A DNA stretch of 64,000 nucleotides from Amoebidium appalachense (GCA_963693365.1 CAVNZM010000001.1:18662001-18726000), one strand, 5' to 3'; counted from the stretch's first letter, positions 34,645 to 57,899 are shown. Translations and numbers: made by a program. The notes: a model not told the origin generated them from the sequence alone.

Positions 34645-37368
34645 CCTCTGTGTGACCCTATCCAACTAACACCACCAGGGTGCACCTACCATAATAGATA
34701 TATTGGCCGGGCCTCTTGGTGTCTCTGCTGTCCACAAGTGCAACATAGAATGGCTGTGGGGGGGTTTGGGATAAGAACAACATCCGGCAACTGCAGCTGA
34801 ATTAGACTCAAGGCATAAGAAGAACGTGCATCTTTGAGCGCTTGGGGACAACGGGAATGGGGGCCACACGGGCCGGCATGCTGTGGCTATAATACGCCAC
34901 TTACACGTTCAGAGGTACCATGACAAACAGCGCATTTCACGGTAAGGGGTTGGTTGATGGGAATGGCGGTTGTGTGAATGCGTGCGCGGGGGGGGGGTGA
35001 CCCCTATGTGCTAGCGCTTGTGTGCTTATTGGTGTGTGTGTATTTATCAAATTATCGAGTCCCCTCTCTTGGGGGGGGGGGGTAGCACATCATTCGCTTA
35101 TAACCCCAGCGCGGGGGGGGGGGGGGGGGGGGGGGGGGGCTGAATCCGCGCAACACAACAAGTGACTCACTTTGCTTGTTTTATGGGCCACATCACGACA
35201 CCACCAGCCGTCGTCCTGCCTCTCCTGGTCCACTCTGAGAACAACCGCACGGCAACCTGCATCAACCCACCCTTAGTTGTCGATGTCATACTCCATAAGC
35301 ATGTTCCTATCGTCGGATGTCGTTTTTCCTCAACAAAATCACAAGCATAGGCCTCATAGAAGGTTTCGAACAGACCTTCTTCCTAGGACCCTACATAAAC
35401 GACCGGTGCAAAAAAGAGTAAGGTAGTCACCCACCTAGCTTTGAATGGACGAAAAAATCCCCAACATCAAGAGGCAGCTCCTTTGGTCTGTCGTGTAGAA
35501 AGTGGCCGACAGGCTGAAGAGTGACGTAGCTCCGTTGTTGGGCTCCATTGGTCACCGCTCTTACTGTCGATAATAGCCCGCTCTTGGGGAAAAAAAAAAA
35601 AGAGGTGGACAAGAAAAAAAGAGGCTGTGAGTGTGTATTCGTTCGAATCTTCACAATACATGTCAAAAGAAACACAGGCGATCTTTACACCATCATTCTT
35701 GATACCGTTTCCACTGTGGCATAGCAGATTCGGAGAATGAGTGTCACCCTGCTACATCGCAAGCATGCCAGGCAGGTTCGAGATGGTGCATTTTCATTGC
35801 GCAATCTAAGCGAGAAAAAGTGAAACCCCACTTTCCATGCTCCTACAGATGCTCCTCCAATACTCGGGTGAGAGGTCTCCGCGACGTGAAGCTGAGGCTC
35901 TTGGAAAAGAAAACTGACGCACACAACCAAAGCGCTTCGCTGAAAGCTATGTGCGCCCATCTCCTCAACCATACCATATCTTTACAACCTGCTTGTTCCA
36001 TTCTTCTTTCTTATGTTTGTACGAATGTGGAGGTTGTTCACTACACTCACCTGCACTAGCGGAACTGAAAGCCGCCTCAATGACAATCCCGTTGAAGAAA
36101 GCATGTTGCCCTTTCAACTTTCTAAGTTTAGTAAACTAGTGAAACGATAAAGGCTTGAACTTCTGTGCAAAAACAGCTGACAGGGGCCCAAAATTTACAC
36201 AGAACTTCCCCACAACCGTATAAAACTTGAAACACACTCCCTCTTGTTCTCTTTTTTTTTGGGACTGGGTCTGACTGGGTCTCCCGTTGTTTTTGCATGT
36301 GTGAGGTGTGTAGAAAGGCAATATTACTTATGCTTACATGACTATACTCAATTTTAAAATTAGCTACAGTTTACGTGTATTTTAACTTGAGAGACAAATA
36401 TATGTAAAGTGTTGTATTCGTTAAAAGTGATTGTCGTTCCTTATTGAAAAGTCCCACGATTCTGTACACAAGAGCCAATCAGATTTGGGTAGATGCGGCT
36501 CATAGCGAGGGGGGCAAAACCAACGCTTGAGCCGTTTGCAGAGTCCAACGCAAAAAATGGCTATTTAGATAGCTGCTTATAAATTTTTCTACAGATTTAT
36601 TGAACCAAAAAAGACAATAAATAATGTTTAATGTAGCGTTAGCATTTGTTTGCCCTGTGTCAGTGGAGACTAGTCGGACTAAGGAGCACGGACAACTGGG
36701 CACTGGTTTACGTGGGTATCGGTCTCCCTATACTCTTGGTGTAGCTACATAGATTACATCCAAGCGGCTGGGGCGGCCAAGGCCATTTTTATCCCCATGC
36801 TCTGCCACTGCAGTACATTATTAATATAGAATTTATAAATTTAACTAGAATAAATGATGAAGGATGAAGATGATAAAGAAACCATGGGCTTCCAAGCTCC
36901 CAGCGTCCGGGGAGCCTTATCATGAATGCGTGGGTTTCGAAGACGCATGCCATTGGTGCGCAGATGAGTCATTGAGGATTGGTTGAGACTTAAGACAATT
37001 ACCTATATTTGGTATAATCTAGATAGTGTCGATTGGACACCCCGTGTTGTTGCTTCATTCAAAAAAAAACGGCCCCTTCTGCCCTCAAGACTGCAAGCGA
37101 ACCGTTCAGCAGTTCAGCACTCAGAAGTTCAGTGTTGCCTCGCAACATGTATCTACAGCCTCCCTGATGCTGTGGGCTGTGGGCTCATGATGTTCACCAG
37201 CTCTTCTGATCTTCTTCTACCCTAGCAGAATTGGATATCATATGGCGCATAAGAAGTTCTATACAACCCAGACTATTGATACCGCAACAGTCATCTGACG
37301 TTTCGGCAACGTAAAAAACTTCTTTGACTGACGATTTCTTAGAATAGAGGTGCCGAAGGTTAGAAGAA
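28222..37368. other. Long gene-poor spacer
   Basis: About 9 kb with no gene I can support. It has a tRNA-like/SINE-like stretch near 29220-29310 (minus strand), dense CT/C tracts at 29700-30360 and 30550-30610, and C runs at 30829-30858 and 31781-31819. It also has CA/GT arrays at 32890-33010 and 34330-34650, G runs near 33648-33682 and 35115-35139, and otherwise AT-balanced unique sequence. CCAAT/ATTGG boxes near 28830-28930 and 36950-37035 are plausible promoter parts for the flanking ankyrin and Nudix genes. Confidence 0.6.
29700..30360 (+). repeat. Polypyrimidine (CT/C)-rich low-complexity block
   Basis: Roughly 650 bases almost purely pyrimidine on the plus strand, built of (CT)n, CCCT and C runs. 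Its apparent open frames are low-complexity Ser/Leu/Pro and not credible genes. Confidence 0.9.
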
Positions 37369-37554
37369 ATGGGTGGGCGGACCATCTTCCAAACGTACAG
37401 CTTTGCGCTGGTTATCTGCCAGCACCCTGATGGCCGGCTTCTTGCTGTCAAGGAATCAAGAAACAGGGGCTGGTGGATACCCGGGGGAGGGGTAGGCACA
37501 CGGCAAGCTGCACGAGCACTCAAGCCTACGTGTCCGCCTGCCTGCCCACCTGCC

Positions 37555-37589
<35 letters not shown>

Positions 37590-37714
37590 TGCCTGCCTGC
37601 CTTTCCTTCCCTTCTTTACTTTCACGCTTGTTGGGTTGCCCGTTTTTTTCTTTTCCTGCCCCCCCCCCCCCCCCCCCCCCCCAACTCCCCCCCAATACCC
37701 CAGGCAACCAACCT

Positions 37715-37750
<36 letters not shown>

Positions 37751-38008
37751 CCGGCTCTTGTTTAACAGGTCACTGATCGCAACTGCACCGTCTTCTGGAC
37801 CATGAGTACCTTCTGAAATATGATCCACTTACCTCGACGCTTCGGTTTTGAACTTCCTCTTTCTTGTCTACCATAGCTCAAGCTTTTCTCTATCTCTCTC
37901 ACTCCCCCCCCCCCCCCCCCCCCCCTTTCCCCTTCACCTTTCTCCTCTCCCCTCCCCCCCCCCCCTCTCTCCCTCTCTCTCTCTCTCTCTCCCTCTCTCT
38001 CCCCCCCC

Positions 38009-38068
<60 letters not shown>

Positions 38069-38096
38069 GCTCTCTGTCTCTCTCTCTCTCTCTCTC

Positions 38097-38136
<40 letters not shown>

Positions 38137-38465
38137 ATATATATATATATATATATCCCTGCAAACCCTCCCCCCTCCCCCCTTTTTTTTTCTTACCTAT
38201 ATATATCCCTCCCCTCTAACTCTAACCCTCCTACCCACTTCCCGCCTCCATCCCTCCCCCCCTCCTGCCCCTTCTTCTGCCCTCTTTCTCTGTCCAACCC
38301 TCCCCTCTATCTCTACCTCTCTCCCCCTCTCTCCCACTCTCTTCCCCCTCTCCGTCCCCCCTTTTCGTCTTTCGGCCCCGTCTCTCGGCCCTATATTTCT
38401 CTCCCCTCTCCCGAGATTCTCTCTCGCTCGTCCTCTCTTCTCGAAGCTTTCTCACACTCACTCAC

Positions 38466-38502
<37 letters not shown>

Positions 38503-38865
38503 CTCTCTCTCTCTCTCTTGCTCTCTCTTTTTCTCTCTCTCTCTCTCTCTCTCTCCCCCCCCCCCCCCCCCTCTCCCTCTCTTCCTCTTCTCTCTCGTCT
38601 CTCTCTCTCTCTCTTCTATCTTGCTCTGTCTCTCTCATTCTATCGGCTCTCTCTCTCCCTCGGCCCTGCCCCCTCCCTGTCTCCCCTGCCCCTCTCTTTT
38701 CCCTCCTATCTCTTTCTTCCCCCCCCCCCCCCCCCCCCCCCCCCCCCGCCCCATGTGTTCCTCTTAGCGCATTCTCTCTTTCTTTCTTCACCCCCCCCCC
38801 CCCCCCCCCCCCCCCCCCCGTGTGTTTCTCTTGGCTCTCCCTCTTTTTTTTCTCCCCCCCTCCCT

Positions 38866-38898
<33 letters not shown>

Positions 38899-39313
38899 CC
38901 CCTTGGTCTCTCTCTTTCGCTCTCGAAGGTGACCCGTCCTTGTCGTGTTAGGGGGCGCCCCTCTTCCCACCCACTTCTTCCATTCACTCCCCGATGATGT
39001 ATGTCTTCAGTCATTCACCGCGTTTCCTTTTACCAGAAGCCCCAGAAAAAGAAGAAAAGAAATAAAATAAAAAAAAATTAAAAATTAAACAACGAAAAAA
39101 TAAAAAAAGGAAAGAAAAACAAGCTTATCAATCTCGCTCAAGGTGCTCCTAACACGTTGCAACAAACATGCAGGTTGATGCTGGAGAAACCTTTCAGGAG
39201 GCAGCCATCAGAGAGACACTTGAGGTAGTGTACCATTGGTCATTTGTTTTCTCGTTTTCTTTTTTTCACGCTTTTTTGTGTTGGGAAAGGCAAGCAAAAA
39301 GGTTGTTGCAAAT

Positions 39314-39344
<31 letters not shown>

Positions 39345-39411
39345 GTGCACACATGCAGGCACACTCACATACATGCCCTTCTCCCCCTTCTCCCTCTCAG
39401 TGTTCTGTCCT

Positions 39412-39491
<80 letters not shown>

Positions 39492-39541
39492 GGAGAGTCG
39501 GAGTGATGGTGTCCAAAAGCGGATGAGAATTGTGTGTGTGT

Positions 39542-39573
<32 letters not shown>

Positions 39574-40751
39574 GAATACAGTTGACACGATTATAACTAT
39601 GCTGTTACCTCCAAATACTAAAAAGCTACAGAAAGGAAACAAATGCACATTCTCTCAACTACATCCGTTCCTTGTGATCCCACGATCAACACCACACAAC
39701 CACGCCTAGCAACCGCGGCATTTTGCCAATTTCATCCCTACCATAAATCCACACAAACACCCACCCACTCTTGAAACCTGCCCACCCATCCATCCGCCTG
39801 CATTCCTCAGCGCATATTTCTCGCAATCAACTCACCAATCAGATGTCGTGTTTTTGTGCCCATCAGGAAGCAGGGGTCAAGGTTGATCTGAGGGGTGTTC
39901 TACGTGTGGAGCACACGGTACGAGGGGACACGCTGAGACTCAGAGTTATATTCTATGCCGTGCCTGTGCACCCAGATTCACCGCCAAAACAACAGCCGGA
40001 TGAGGAGTCGGAAGGGGTACGTTCCATTGCTAAATAAGCGAACAATTGGCATGGTGCATGGGTGGGTGGGTGGGTGGGTGTCTGCGTGTGTGATGTATGA
40101 GGCTTTTCAGGTGGAGAGAGGGTTGGGGGAGGGGGGGGGGGGGGGGGGGGGGGAGGGGGGTTGAGATCGTTTTTGCCCGTCCCTTTGTGGCGGAGGGAGG
40201 GAAGAGGAGGAGTGGGTGGGGGTGGGGTGGGGGAGGGTCGAAAGTGATTCGAGCTTGATAGATGTCTGTGCGTGGGTCTCTCAGATGTGGGACATCCGGG
40301 AGGAGAGGGGGGTGGGGGGAGGGGGAAGGTGGGGCAGGGAGTGGGGGAGAGTACAATTTCACAGCTTCAACATATGGGGGCAAGCTGCCTGTTTCTCTGT
40401 GTGTTGCTTGAGTATTATGTTACTGCGTTAATGCCATGTTATCCACCTAATCACACTATGTATAGTTAATGGTGGTGGTGGGGGCATGCAGGCGCAGTGG
40501 GTGACTCTGGAGGAGGCAGAGGGCATGGGGCCGTGGAGGGGGTCGGAGCTGCTGCAGTGGGGCAGATACCTGCAGGTACGTGTGCAAGAGGTACTTCCTG
40601 CTCTGCTTGGTGTCTGTGTGCTAATATGCTGATGTGAGATACACAGGAATTTGGTAGATCAGAGGAAGGGAACGAGGAGATGGGGGGGGGGGGGGGGGAG
40701 GGGGGGGGGGGAGGGGGGCATTGGTTGGGGGAGGGAGGAAGGTGTGTGTGT

Positions 40752-40793
<42 letters not shown>

Positions 40794-40944
40794 CGTTGCA
40801 CACAGGGGTGGCAAGCAGTCTCCCGGGTGTGAATGGAAGAACGAGAGGGCAATCGAATAGCCTAAAATGACTTTGTTTGTCGGTTTAAGATTGCCCCGGG
40901 AGGGAGTGGGTGTGGTTGGGTGGGAGTGTATGTGCAGGGTGTGT

Positions 40945-41002
<58 letters not shown>

Positions 41003-41100
41003 AGGCAGGTCGTAGTTAGTGCAAGCTGCCAAATCCACAGATTTGCTAACAGCCTCCCCCCCCCCCCCCCCCCCCTCCTCCCCTCCCCCTCTCCCCCCCC

Positions 41101-41155
<55 letters not shown>

Positions 41156-41231
41156 ACAGAACGGTCACAAGCCTGCACCACTCTCCATCCTTGCACGAGA
41201 ACGAGATGCCATTCCAGTCGATCCGTTGTAA
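37369..41231 (+). CDS. Nudix hydrolase, 5 exons
   Basis: Predicted Mg-dependent hydrolase of nucleoside-diphosphate-linked substrates, 159 aa, complete. Exons: 37369-37491, 39174-39224, 39867-40016, 40492-40575, 41160-41231; all GT-AG and phase 0. The Nudix box is intact across three exons: G40, E46 and R54-E55-T-L-E58-E59-A-G61-V62, matching G-x5-E-x7-REUxEExGU with the metal-binding glutamates present. Upstream strands include SFALVICQHPDGRLLAVKES and GWWIPGGG. Downstream come VIFYAVPV and the WVTLEEAEG loop. The C-terminus is short (LSILARERDAIPVDPL). No extra domain or signal is seen. Length is typical of a one-domain Nudix protein; substrate cannot be assigned (ADP-ribose, diadenosine polyphosphate, inositol pyrophosphate and others are possible). 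Intron 1 (1.7 kb) carries a (CTGC)n array and long C, CT, CA, GT and TA tracts. Confidence 0.94.
37557..37601 (+). repeat. (CTGC)n tetranucleotide repeat
   Basis: About 11 units with one CTGT variant, just inside intron 1 of the Nudix gene. It is unusual here because most arrays are di- or mononucleotide. Confidence 0.9.
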
Positions 41232-41572
41232 CTCCAAGAATTATCCAAGCTATGGCTGAACAGCTGTTATTGCCACTTAAAAAAAACCTTTGGTTTCTTA
41301 TTGGCTCGAACTCGGTCAGTAACGAATCATAATTATTTCGTCACCAGCATGCACTAGGTCAAGATTAGGATGTTCTTCTCAAATGTATGTATGATAGGTA
41401 TCCACAGGTTTGAAGCTGTAACACGAATACAGTAACCATGATTCGGTAGAAGAAAGTGTTTTTGCGAATGCCGGGTGTCTGCAATATGGTTTTTAAAGCT
41501 GTTGCATTATCTTTTTCAAAAAAAGGGAAAAAATCAGCAACCTTGTAAGACTGCTTTTCAGATACTTCTTTG

Positions 41573-41680
41573 AATGTTGATATAGATCTTCTGTAATCAG
41601 GCTTGTGTCTTCTATTGTTGCGCGCTAATGTTGATATAGATCTTCTGTAATCAGGCTTGTGTCTTCTATTGTTGCGCGCT
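41573..41680 (+). repeat. Perfect 54-bp tandem duplication
   Basis: The segment 41573-41626 is repeated without a mismatch at 41627-41680. It is unique sequence, not low complexity. It lies about 340 bases after the Nudix stop codon. Confidence 0.97.
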
Positions 41681-42198
41681 AAGTTATTGACATAGCTTAG
41701 ATTTGACGATAATAAATCTCTATGGTTATGATGAAATCAAGGTCGCAGCAAACCCCCCCCCCCCCCCCCCCCCAAACACACACACACACACACACACACC
41801 GCCGGTCCCCCCTCCCCTTCTCCCCCTCCCCCCCTGCCAAGCATCCCTATCTTAATCAAAGCACCATCGGCTACCTCCTCCTGCTTCACAAAGCGGCCCA
41901 AGGGCAAACACATGTAAATTGACACACACACAACGGTGCGCGCACTGCGCGCACACACATATGCATAAACACACACACACACGCGCGCGCGCGCGTACCG
42001 TGTACACAGGCGCACACTTACGCACGCACACGCAAAAGCACACGCGCACAGATCTAGACACGCACACGCACACACACATACACACACGCCAATTTGGCAG
42101 GTCTTTTGGCAGGCTCATTTATTTGCATATTTGCAATGGACGTGCCTCCAACTGCCTTATTGGAAGCTTTGCTCCCCCCCCCCCCCCCCCCCCCCCCC

Positions 42199-42236
<38 letters not shown>

Positions 42237-42745
42237 CCCCTTTCAGAGATTGCTCGCCACACACAAACTGTACGTGTGGGACCATGACTAACAAGTATTA
42301 TTATTAGTATAGGCACACACAGACGTGTACGTACGGTACACGCACACCGACAAACACCAGGAGAAATATGCACATGCACACGCACCTACAGGCGCCCACA
42401 GAAGCAGACACGAGGACAATTTAAACACCACGCGGCCGTACGCTACACACACACACACACACATACACACACACACACACACGTATACACACACACTTCC
42501 AAAATCCCTGCGGTCTGCCATTTTCGAAGCCAGTTCAAGCAACCATCCCGTGGCTACAGCTAGACTTTCGGCTGCTGTAGCCACTGCGGTCGCGTGGAAA
42601 TGGCTTCGGCAGTAAATTGATCTATTACTGTGTTCTAAATGCACGCAGTGAAGCAGGAAAACACGGCTACCGTTACGTGCGTGCACGTGTTGGCACACTT
42701 TCCACGACTCCAGCGGAATTCAGAGAAAGGCCACCAACGCACGCT

Positions 42746-43081
42746 ATTGGTCAATAAAGTCTTCGTCTATGATTGGCTTATTTCGCACCAGAGATTAGGA
42801 AACCAATCACAGCGCGTTTTGTTTTTTATTGCACACCAATAAGAATCTAACGCTAATGAGCCACGAGGTAAAAGTGTAGGTACTTCGAACCAGGCAATTT
42901 AAAAAAGGTCAAAATGTAACCATAGAATATCAAAATTAACATTTGAAGTGAAAAAAGAATTCCTAAAAGCTCTCTATATGTCTTTATAACGTGAACCCCC
43001 TGTATTAGCGGTGATTCAATTAGAGCCAATCAGCAATCTTTAAGAATGCATCCAATCAGCGCTCAGACCGTTTCAACCAAT
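42746..43081. promoter_or_regulatory. Cluster of seven CCAAT boxes (candidate promoter)
   Basis: ATTGG at 42746 and 42772 and CCAAT at 42803, 42836, 43026, 43052 and 43077. Five of the seven fit the extended ATTGGY/CCAATCA form bound by NF-Y type factors. No coding sequence overlaps. It may drive the plus-strand gene at 45487 through a non-coding first exon. Confidence 0.4.
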
Positions 43082-43772
43082 CAAACACCTGAATGGCCAA
43101 GCAGTTTTTCACGCAGACTGTTTGCATGCAGGCAACCATGAAGAAAGAGCAGAATTTATTAATTTCAAATGTCTAATGTGATAGAGGGTGCTGTTCTGTA
43201 CGAATTTAGGAGAAACCTAGTGTCATTCAGCAAAGAACCCATATTGTTTCCACGGCCAACTTGATTGAGGCCATCATATTTAGTGGTGTTAGTAACGGTT
43301 GCAACACATTATAAGTTAGGTGCAACCATTTTTTTTCAAAACCATTATTCAATAGCAGCTAAAGAAATCAAGTCCATGGCTGAGCCGCGAAAAAAAAATA
43401 GGCTAGCCTCAAACTAAGGCATAGGCAGAGACAGGAATATCAATGTTCCCATGGTCGATGGCAGTACATGCAATGCCACGGTAGCCCTAGATGCTATTTC
43501 GACGAACACTATATGCTTTTGTTTTTCCCCTGAGACGTCTTTTAACCAAGTCATTGCGCTGCACATCTTTCTTAGCTCTAGAATTCAAACGGTTTCTACT
43601 GACCAAGCTGCCCCTGAAAGGAGACGTGCAAGACTTGCAACCACGGCATGTAAGTCCTACTTGCCCACACAAACACACACCACACACACACGCCGTCACA
43701 CATGCACACAGTATATGCGCACAAGTCATTCCAGCACCATTAAATCACACACACACAGACACCATTAAATCA

Positions 43773-43773
<1 letters not shown>

Positions 43774-43849
<76 letters not shown>
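43774..43849 (+). repeat. (CA)n microsatellite with satellite-like continuation
   Basis: About 38 CA units, followed by a degenerate array of AATGCCACACACAGAC-type units to about 43980. Confidence 0.9.
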
Positions 43850-43853
<4 letters not shown>

Positions 43854-44570
43854 ATGCCACACACAGACAATGCCACACACACATAATGTCACACACACCA
43901 CACACAAAACACAACACACAGACAGAGACAGACAATGCCACACATAATGTCACACACACAGAGGATGCCACACACACACACACACACAAACACAAACACA
44001 CACCATACACAAACACACACACTACACACACATACCGCACACACGACACACACAAACGCACACACACGCACAGGCGCGCGCACATACACACCACAGACGC
44101 GTCATATGTGCACACCTTAACGCCCACACACACACACACATAGGGAGATATACGCAAGGATAGCCGCATTTAGACACATTGACTTATACATGTGCGGCAG
44201 GACACGCACACGCACACTCATCTCACTGTAAAGCATTCAGCTAAACATTCCACGCTGACATGAGCACACACACACTTCACAGCTGCAGGGACAATAAACA
44301 CCCAACTAGACCAACCAAGACACCAGTGATAGACACCCACACTTCCACAAACACACATGTAAAAGCACGTATTGATGTGCTCACTGAGCACACACATTGT
44401 CGAACATAAAACCTGGTAGTGACTGTCGGATGCACACAAAACGCTCACGTTCACATCGTTTAGCGCAATACACAAAGACAGACTTAGCCAGCTGGGCATG
44501 CACCGTGCATGCAGACACACCCAATTGTAGTTTGGCATGTGCTCACAACTACACACACCTAAACACACAT

Positions 44571-44630
<60 letters not shown>

Positions 44631-45396
44631 CCATCCGCAAAAGTCAATCCAACACTGCCGTATATCCAAAATTGTCATCCAATCTTTACACAAACCACGA
44701 AAAACTTCATTACACATCTCCTGCATACATAACAGCCCCTCGAGTCATGAGGCTGAGTGATTGAGTCACTGAACGAAAAAACCAAAACGACAGATGGGAG
44801 GCAAAGTAACTTCTAAACACAATAGTCTTTGGTACAATCATTGTAACTTGAGTGAACAGGAGTGTTGTTAACGTAGTGGTGTATTGCATCTTCGTGATTA
44901 CACTGGCAAAAGGCTAGGGGCTGTGTGTACCCTTCACTCCACCTCCCCGCTGCAGAGCTGTGTCCCTCAATCTTCCCCATGTCGTCCTTTTTCTCTTCCC
45001 AACCTCCTCCCCTGGGCACAATCGCCATCCCCTCGACCAAATGATTCTGTGTCTATGACCATTATACAGAATATGTCGTTCTTTATTTTATTTTTATTTT
45101 TTAAATTTTTTTTTTTACCCCCCGTGATGTACGGTTTCAGGTGTCTTCCTAACACTCCCTTCCCCCCCTTACCCCATCCGCTCTCCCCTCACCGCTTCCC
45201 TCTCACTTTTCCACCTATTATTTCCCACCTTTAGATATTTTTTTTATTGAGTTTCAAGTTATGAAGGTGCATTTCGTACTCTGCAACACATTTCAGCCCC
45301 CCTCCTCCCTCTCCCCCCTCCCCCCCCCCCCCCCCCTGCCTGACAGTCCCTACCCCTTTCTCCCCATCCCCACCACCCACTAACCTACCTCCCCCC

Positions 45397-45427
<31 letters not shown>

Positions 45428-45486
45428 ACACCCCCCCACACACACACACTCCCCACCCTCCCTCCCACCCTCTACTCAGATCCACC

Positions 45487-55128
<9,642 letters not shown>

Positions 55129-55242
55129 GTTTCTTCGTGGTGTTTCTATTCATAGAAATCTGAAGAAGATGGAAGATAAAAGAGCTATGATCAGGTGGAT
55201 CTATGAGTTAGGAGGCTATACGTACATGGATGGTTGAAAAGA

Positions 55243-56343
55243 TTACGACTCCGCGGGTGTGCCATCACATCCATCAGTCACACGATCTATTGTTTGTAGT
55301 TCTCTGAGTCGTGGATCTAGTTTTAGGGATTCAATGGCCTCATGTCTGAGTAGCCAGGGGGTGCACTTGGTGCTTTGTGTGTGTGTGTGCGCGCGCGCGC
55401 GTGCGCACGCACACACGATCGTGCATGCATGCATGAACAGGTGTTTCCTGTTTATTTGCGTGTTAGCTCCGTCTTTCGTTGCTTTCCGGTTACTCCCTGC
55501 AATGTTTTTTTTGTTTGTTTGTTTGTTTGTTTTTCTTTTTTCTTTTTCTTTTTTCTTTTTTCTTTTTCTTTTTTTTTTGAGGGGGGGTGGGGGGAAAGGG
55601 AGAGTGTTGATTTTTTTATTTTTTTTTTTTGGGGGGGGGGGGGAGGGGGGGGGAGGGGGAGGGAGGGGGAGGGAGGGTAGCAATTTGGTTAGGCACTTAT
55701 TTACTCGTACTGTAAATACTGTAAAGGAATGAATGGATTATTGATGTAGCCGGTATTATAACGTAAACATTTTAACTTCTATACATATGCTACTGATATT
55801 TGTACATGTACATAACTGAAGGGTGTTTGGCAAGGTTGTGCTGTGTAAATATTTAATTTTCCGATAAAAAGGTGTCCACACCTGGAGCCTGGAAATAAAT
55901 GTACCATAACATTGGAGAGTGTACACGTAGGAGTGGCAGTTGCTGCAATGGTTTGTTATGACTCGTGCAAGTGTCATGTTGTTCATGTATCAGATGCCGG
56001 ATATTGCAGCATCTCGGCAGATATTATCGAGGGTAGGTTTTGTACTTCAGTGTGCGCATCATCTTTCTAGTCCATGCCGCCACTGGGCACGCTTGTGGAG
56101 CTGGCATGCGCATTCATGTGCCCTTTTACAATATCACTTAAGTTAATAATGTATTCCGTCCGGTGTTCCGGGAAATTGTCACAGCATCAGTCTAACTTAG
56201 TGCACGGCCCATAATGGGATTGGATGTTGTGTATTGATTAAATATAGTACCCGAGAGAACTACCGCATGTCCTGAATATAAGAATCTTTGGGGGTTTACG
56301 CTGTTTACTACGGTCAGGGAAATAATTTACAGGCGTTACACAC

Positions 56344-56375
<32 letters not shown>

Positions 56376-57899
56376 GCACACGCACAACTACACCATTCAA
56401 CACTGCATAACTAAGTTTTGCAGGTCCTCAGCTGAGCATGCAAGTGCATAATGTCATTATCACGGTCCACAACCGTAATACGGCATGACCCAATCGACAT
56501 TGCCGGGCTCCTACTAGACTGAACGTATATCAGGCACACACATGAAACTTACAAGAAAGTAACGCTTTGAGCATTTAGCTACGAACGGCTCAGACTCCTC
56601 GCGGCACCGCAATCATACACGTGTGTCTACAAAAGAAACTTTGTGCCGTGACACTCATGACTTCAAAATATAATAGATACACAGCAGGGATATGTACAGC
56701 GACAGCAGATTGAATACTCAGTGCTCCAGAAAACACCGTTAATATTAATGAAGTGACACCACGCATGATAAATGCATAGTTATAAGCCATTGAATAAAAT
56801 TCAGCGATGCCTTAGGATTTTTTATATAAAAAAAGCGATTTTAGGGAACTGGCTGTATACGTATACACGTGGTGTACAGCAAACATGATGCATCGCCTGC
56901 AAACCAAGGCTGTGTTGCATACAGAATATAAAAGGAAGCACATTCAAATCATGAAACTCTATGTGAGAAGAAAAGTTTCGACACGTGAAATCTTACCTAC
57001 ATACACCGATATTTCATGATACATGTACAGTGCCATAGTTTAAAGCATGCTAATTTTTCTGTTTTTAATCGAAAAGTCGTGGGAGCTAGACTCCGAGTTA
57101 TCCTCTCACTCAGACTGACATACGTATAAACTAAGGCTATGCATTCCCGGCATTACCATGCATGTCAACATCGAAATCATACAACTAAGCACAATGCAGT
57201 TGCAAGTGTATGTATTCGTGAACGTGACACTAGCAATACTGTGCCACGGAGTATAAAAACCATCAAGTTATTACAGCCAAAAAGGCAAAAACACAAATTT
57301 TACTACTTTCCCCAGAAAAAATCCTCAAGAAGCTACCGCACCGCCTGCCTTTGTTGAACCCTTGGGCCGGCCCGGGGGCTAGCAGTTGTCTCATCCACCT
57401 CCTGAACGGCCAGGGAGGGGTGGAGGAGGGGTGCACGGTCAACAACAGTAGCGAGCGCGTCCATTTGCTCGAAATATTCTTCATAAAGACGTATGTCGGG
57501 CGATTGTACGGGGGATTCCTTCTTTGGACGCACACGCTCGTGCGAGCATTTGTACTCGCACCCAGGCGCGTGTGCGCGTGCTTCAGGTAGGGAGTGGCGA
57601 CGGCGCAGCCTGTTGTAATTCACGTGTTGTTCTGTCGAGTCTGACTCGTTGGTAGTGGTGGAAACGGAAGAATCCTCTGCAATGGAAGGAAATTTCTCTG
57701 TTGTGTCTGTGGCAAACAGACACCCAGTGTGTGGTGTGTGTGCACCGTATGTGTGGTTTCCCAGGGTCATGGAGCGTGTGTGACGGAGACCGGTGGGTTC
57801 AGAGTGACGGCGAGGGTGAACCTCATTGTCAAGACACGGGATGGGCAGTGCGTCTGTAGCTACCTCGTCTGCCATGTTGGTGTCGTGCTTTAGAATCAC
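55243..57899 (-). CDS. Protein of unknown function, two-exon model on the minus strand
   Basis: Exon 1 is 57899-57337 (ATG at 57899) and exon 2 is 55345-55243, giving 221 aa. Without splicing, exon 1 ends at a TAG at 57335-57333 and gives 188 aa. The splice is inferred. The donor CG|GTAGCT and the acceptor CTACTCAG|A leave phases that join exactly (CG plus A gives Arg), and exon 2 reads HEAIESLKLDPRLRELQTID to a TAA. The intron end nearest the acceptor carries C and CA tracts on the minus strand, as in the other genes here. The protein is hydrophilic with no membrane segment. It has RRHSEP and RRRHSLPE, which resemble PKA-type and 14-3-3-binding sites, plus TRSMTLGN. I do not recognise the family. 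Its stop lies 115 bases from the stop of the plus-strand gene ending at 55128. Exon 1 is fairly sure; the join is less so. Confidence 0.5.

Larger units (their letters stand above)
41232..45486. other. Spacer between the Nudix gene and the 45487 gene
   Basis: Contains the 54-bp duplication, an AATAAA at about 41711, C and CA tracts (41753-41790, 42175-42240), CA/GC-rich blocks (41925-42090, 43660-44140, 44570-44630) and a CCAAT-box cluster (42746-43081). C/CA tracts run up to 45470. A CTCAG just before the ATG at 45487 could be the acceptor of a 5' UTR intron, which would put the promoter farther upstream, perhaps at the CCAAT cluster. Confidence 0.55.
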
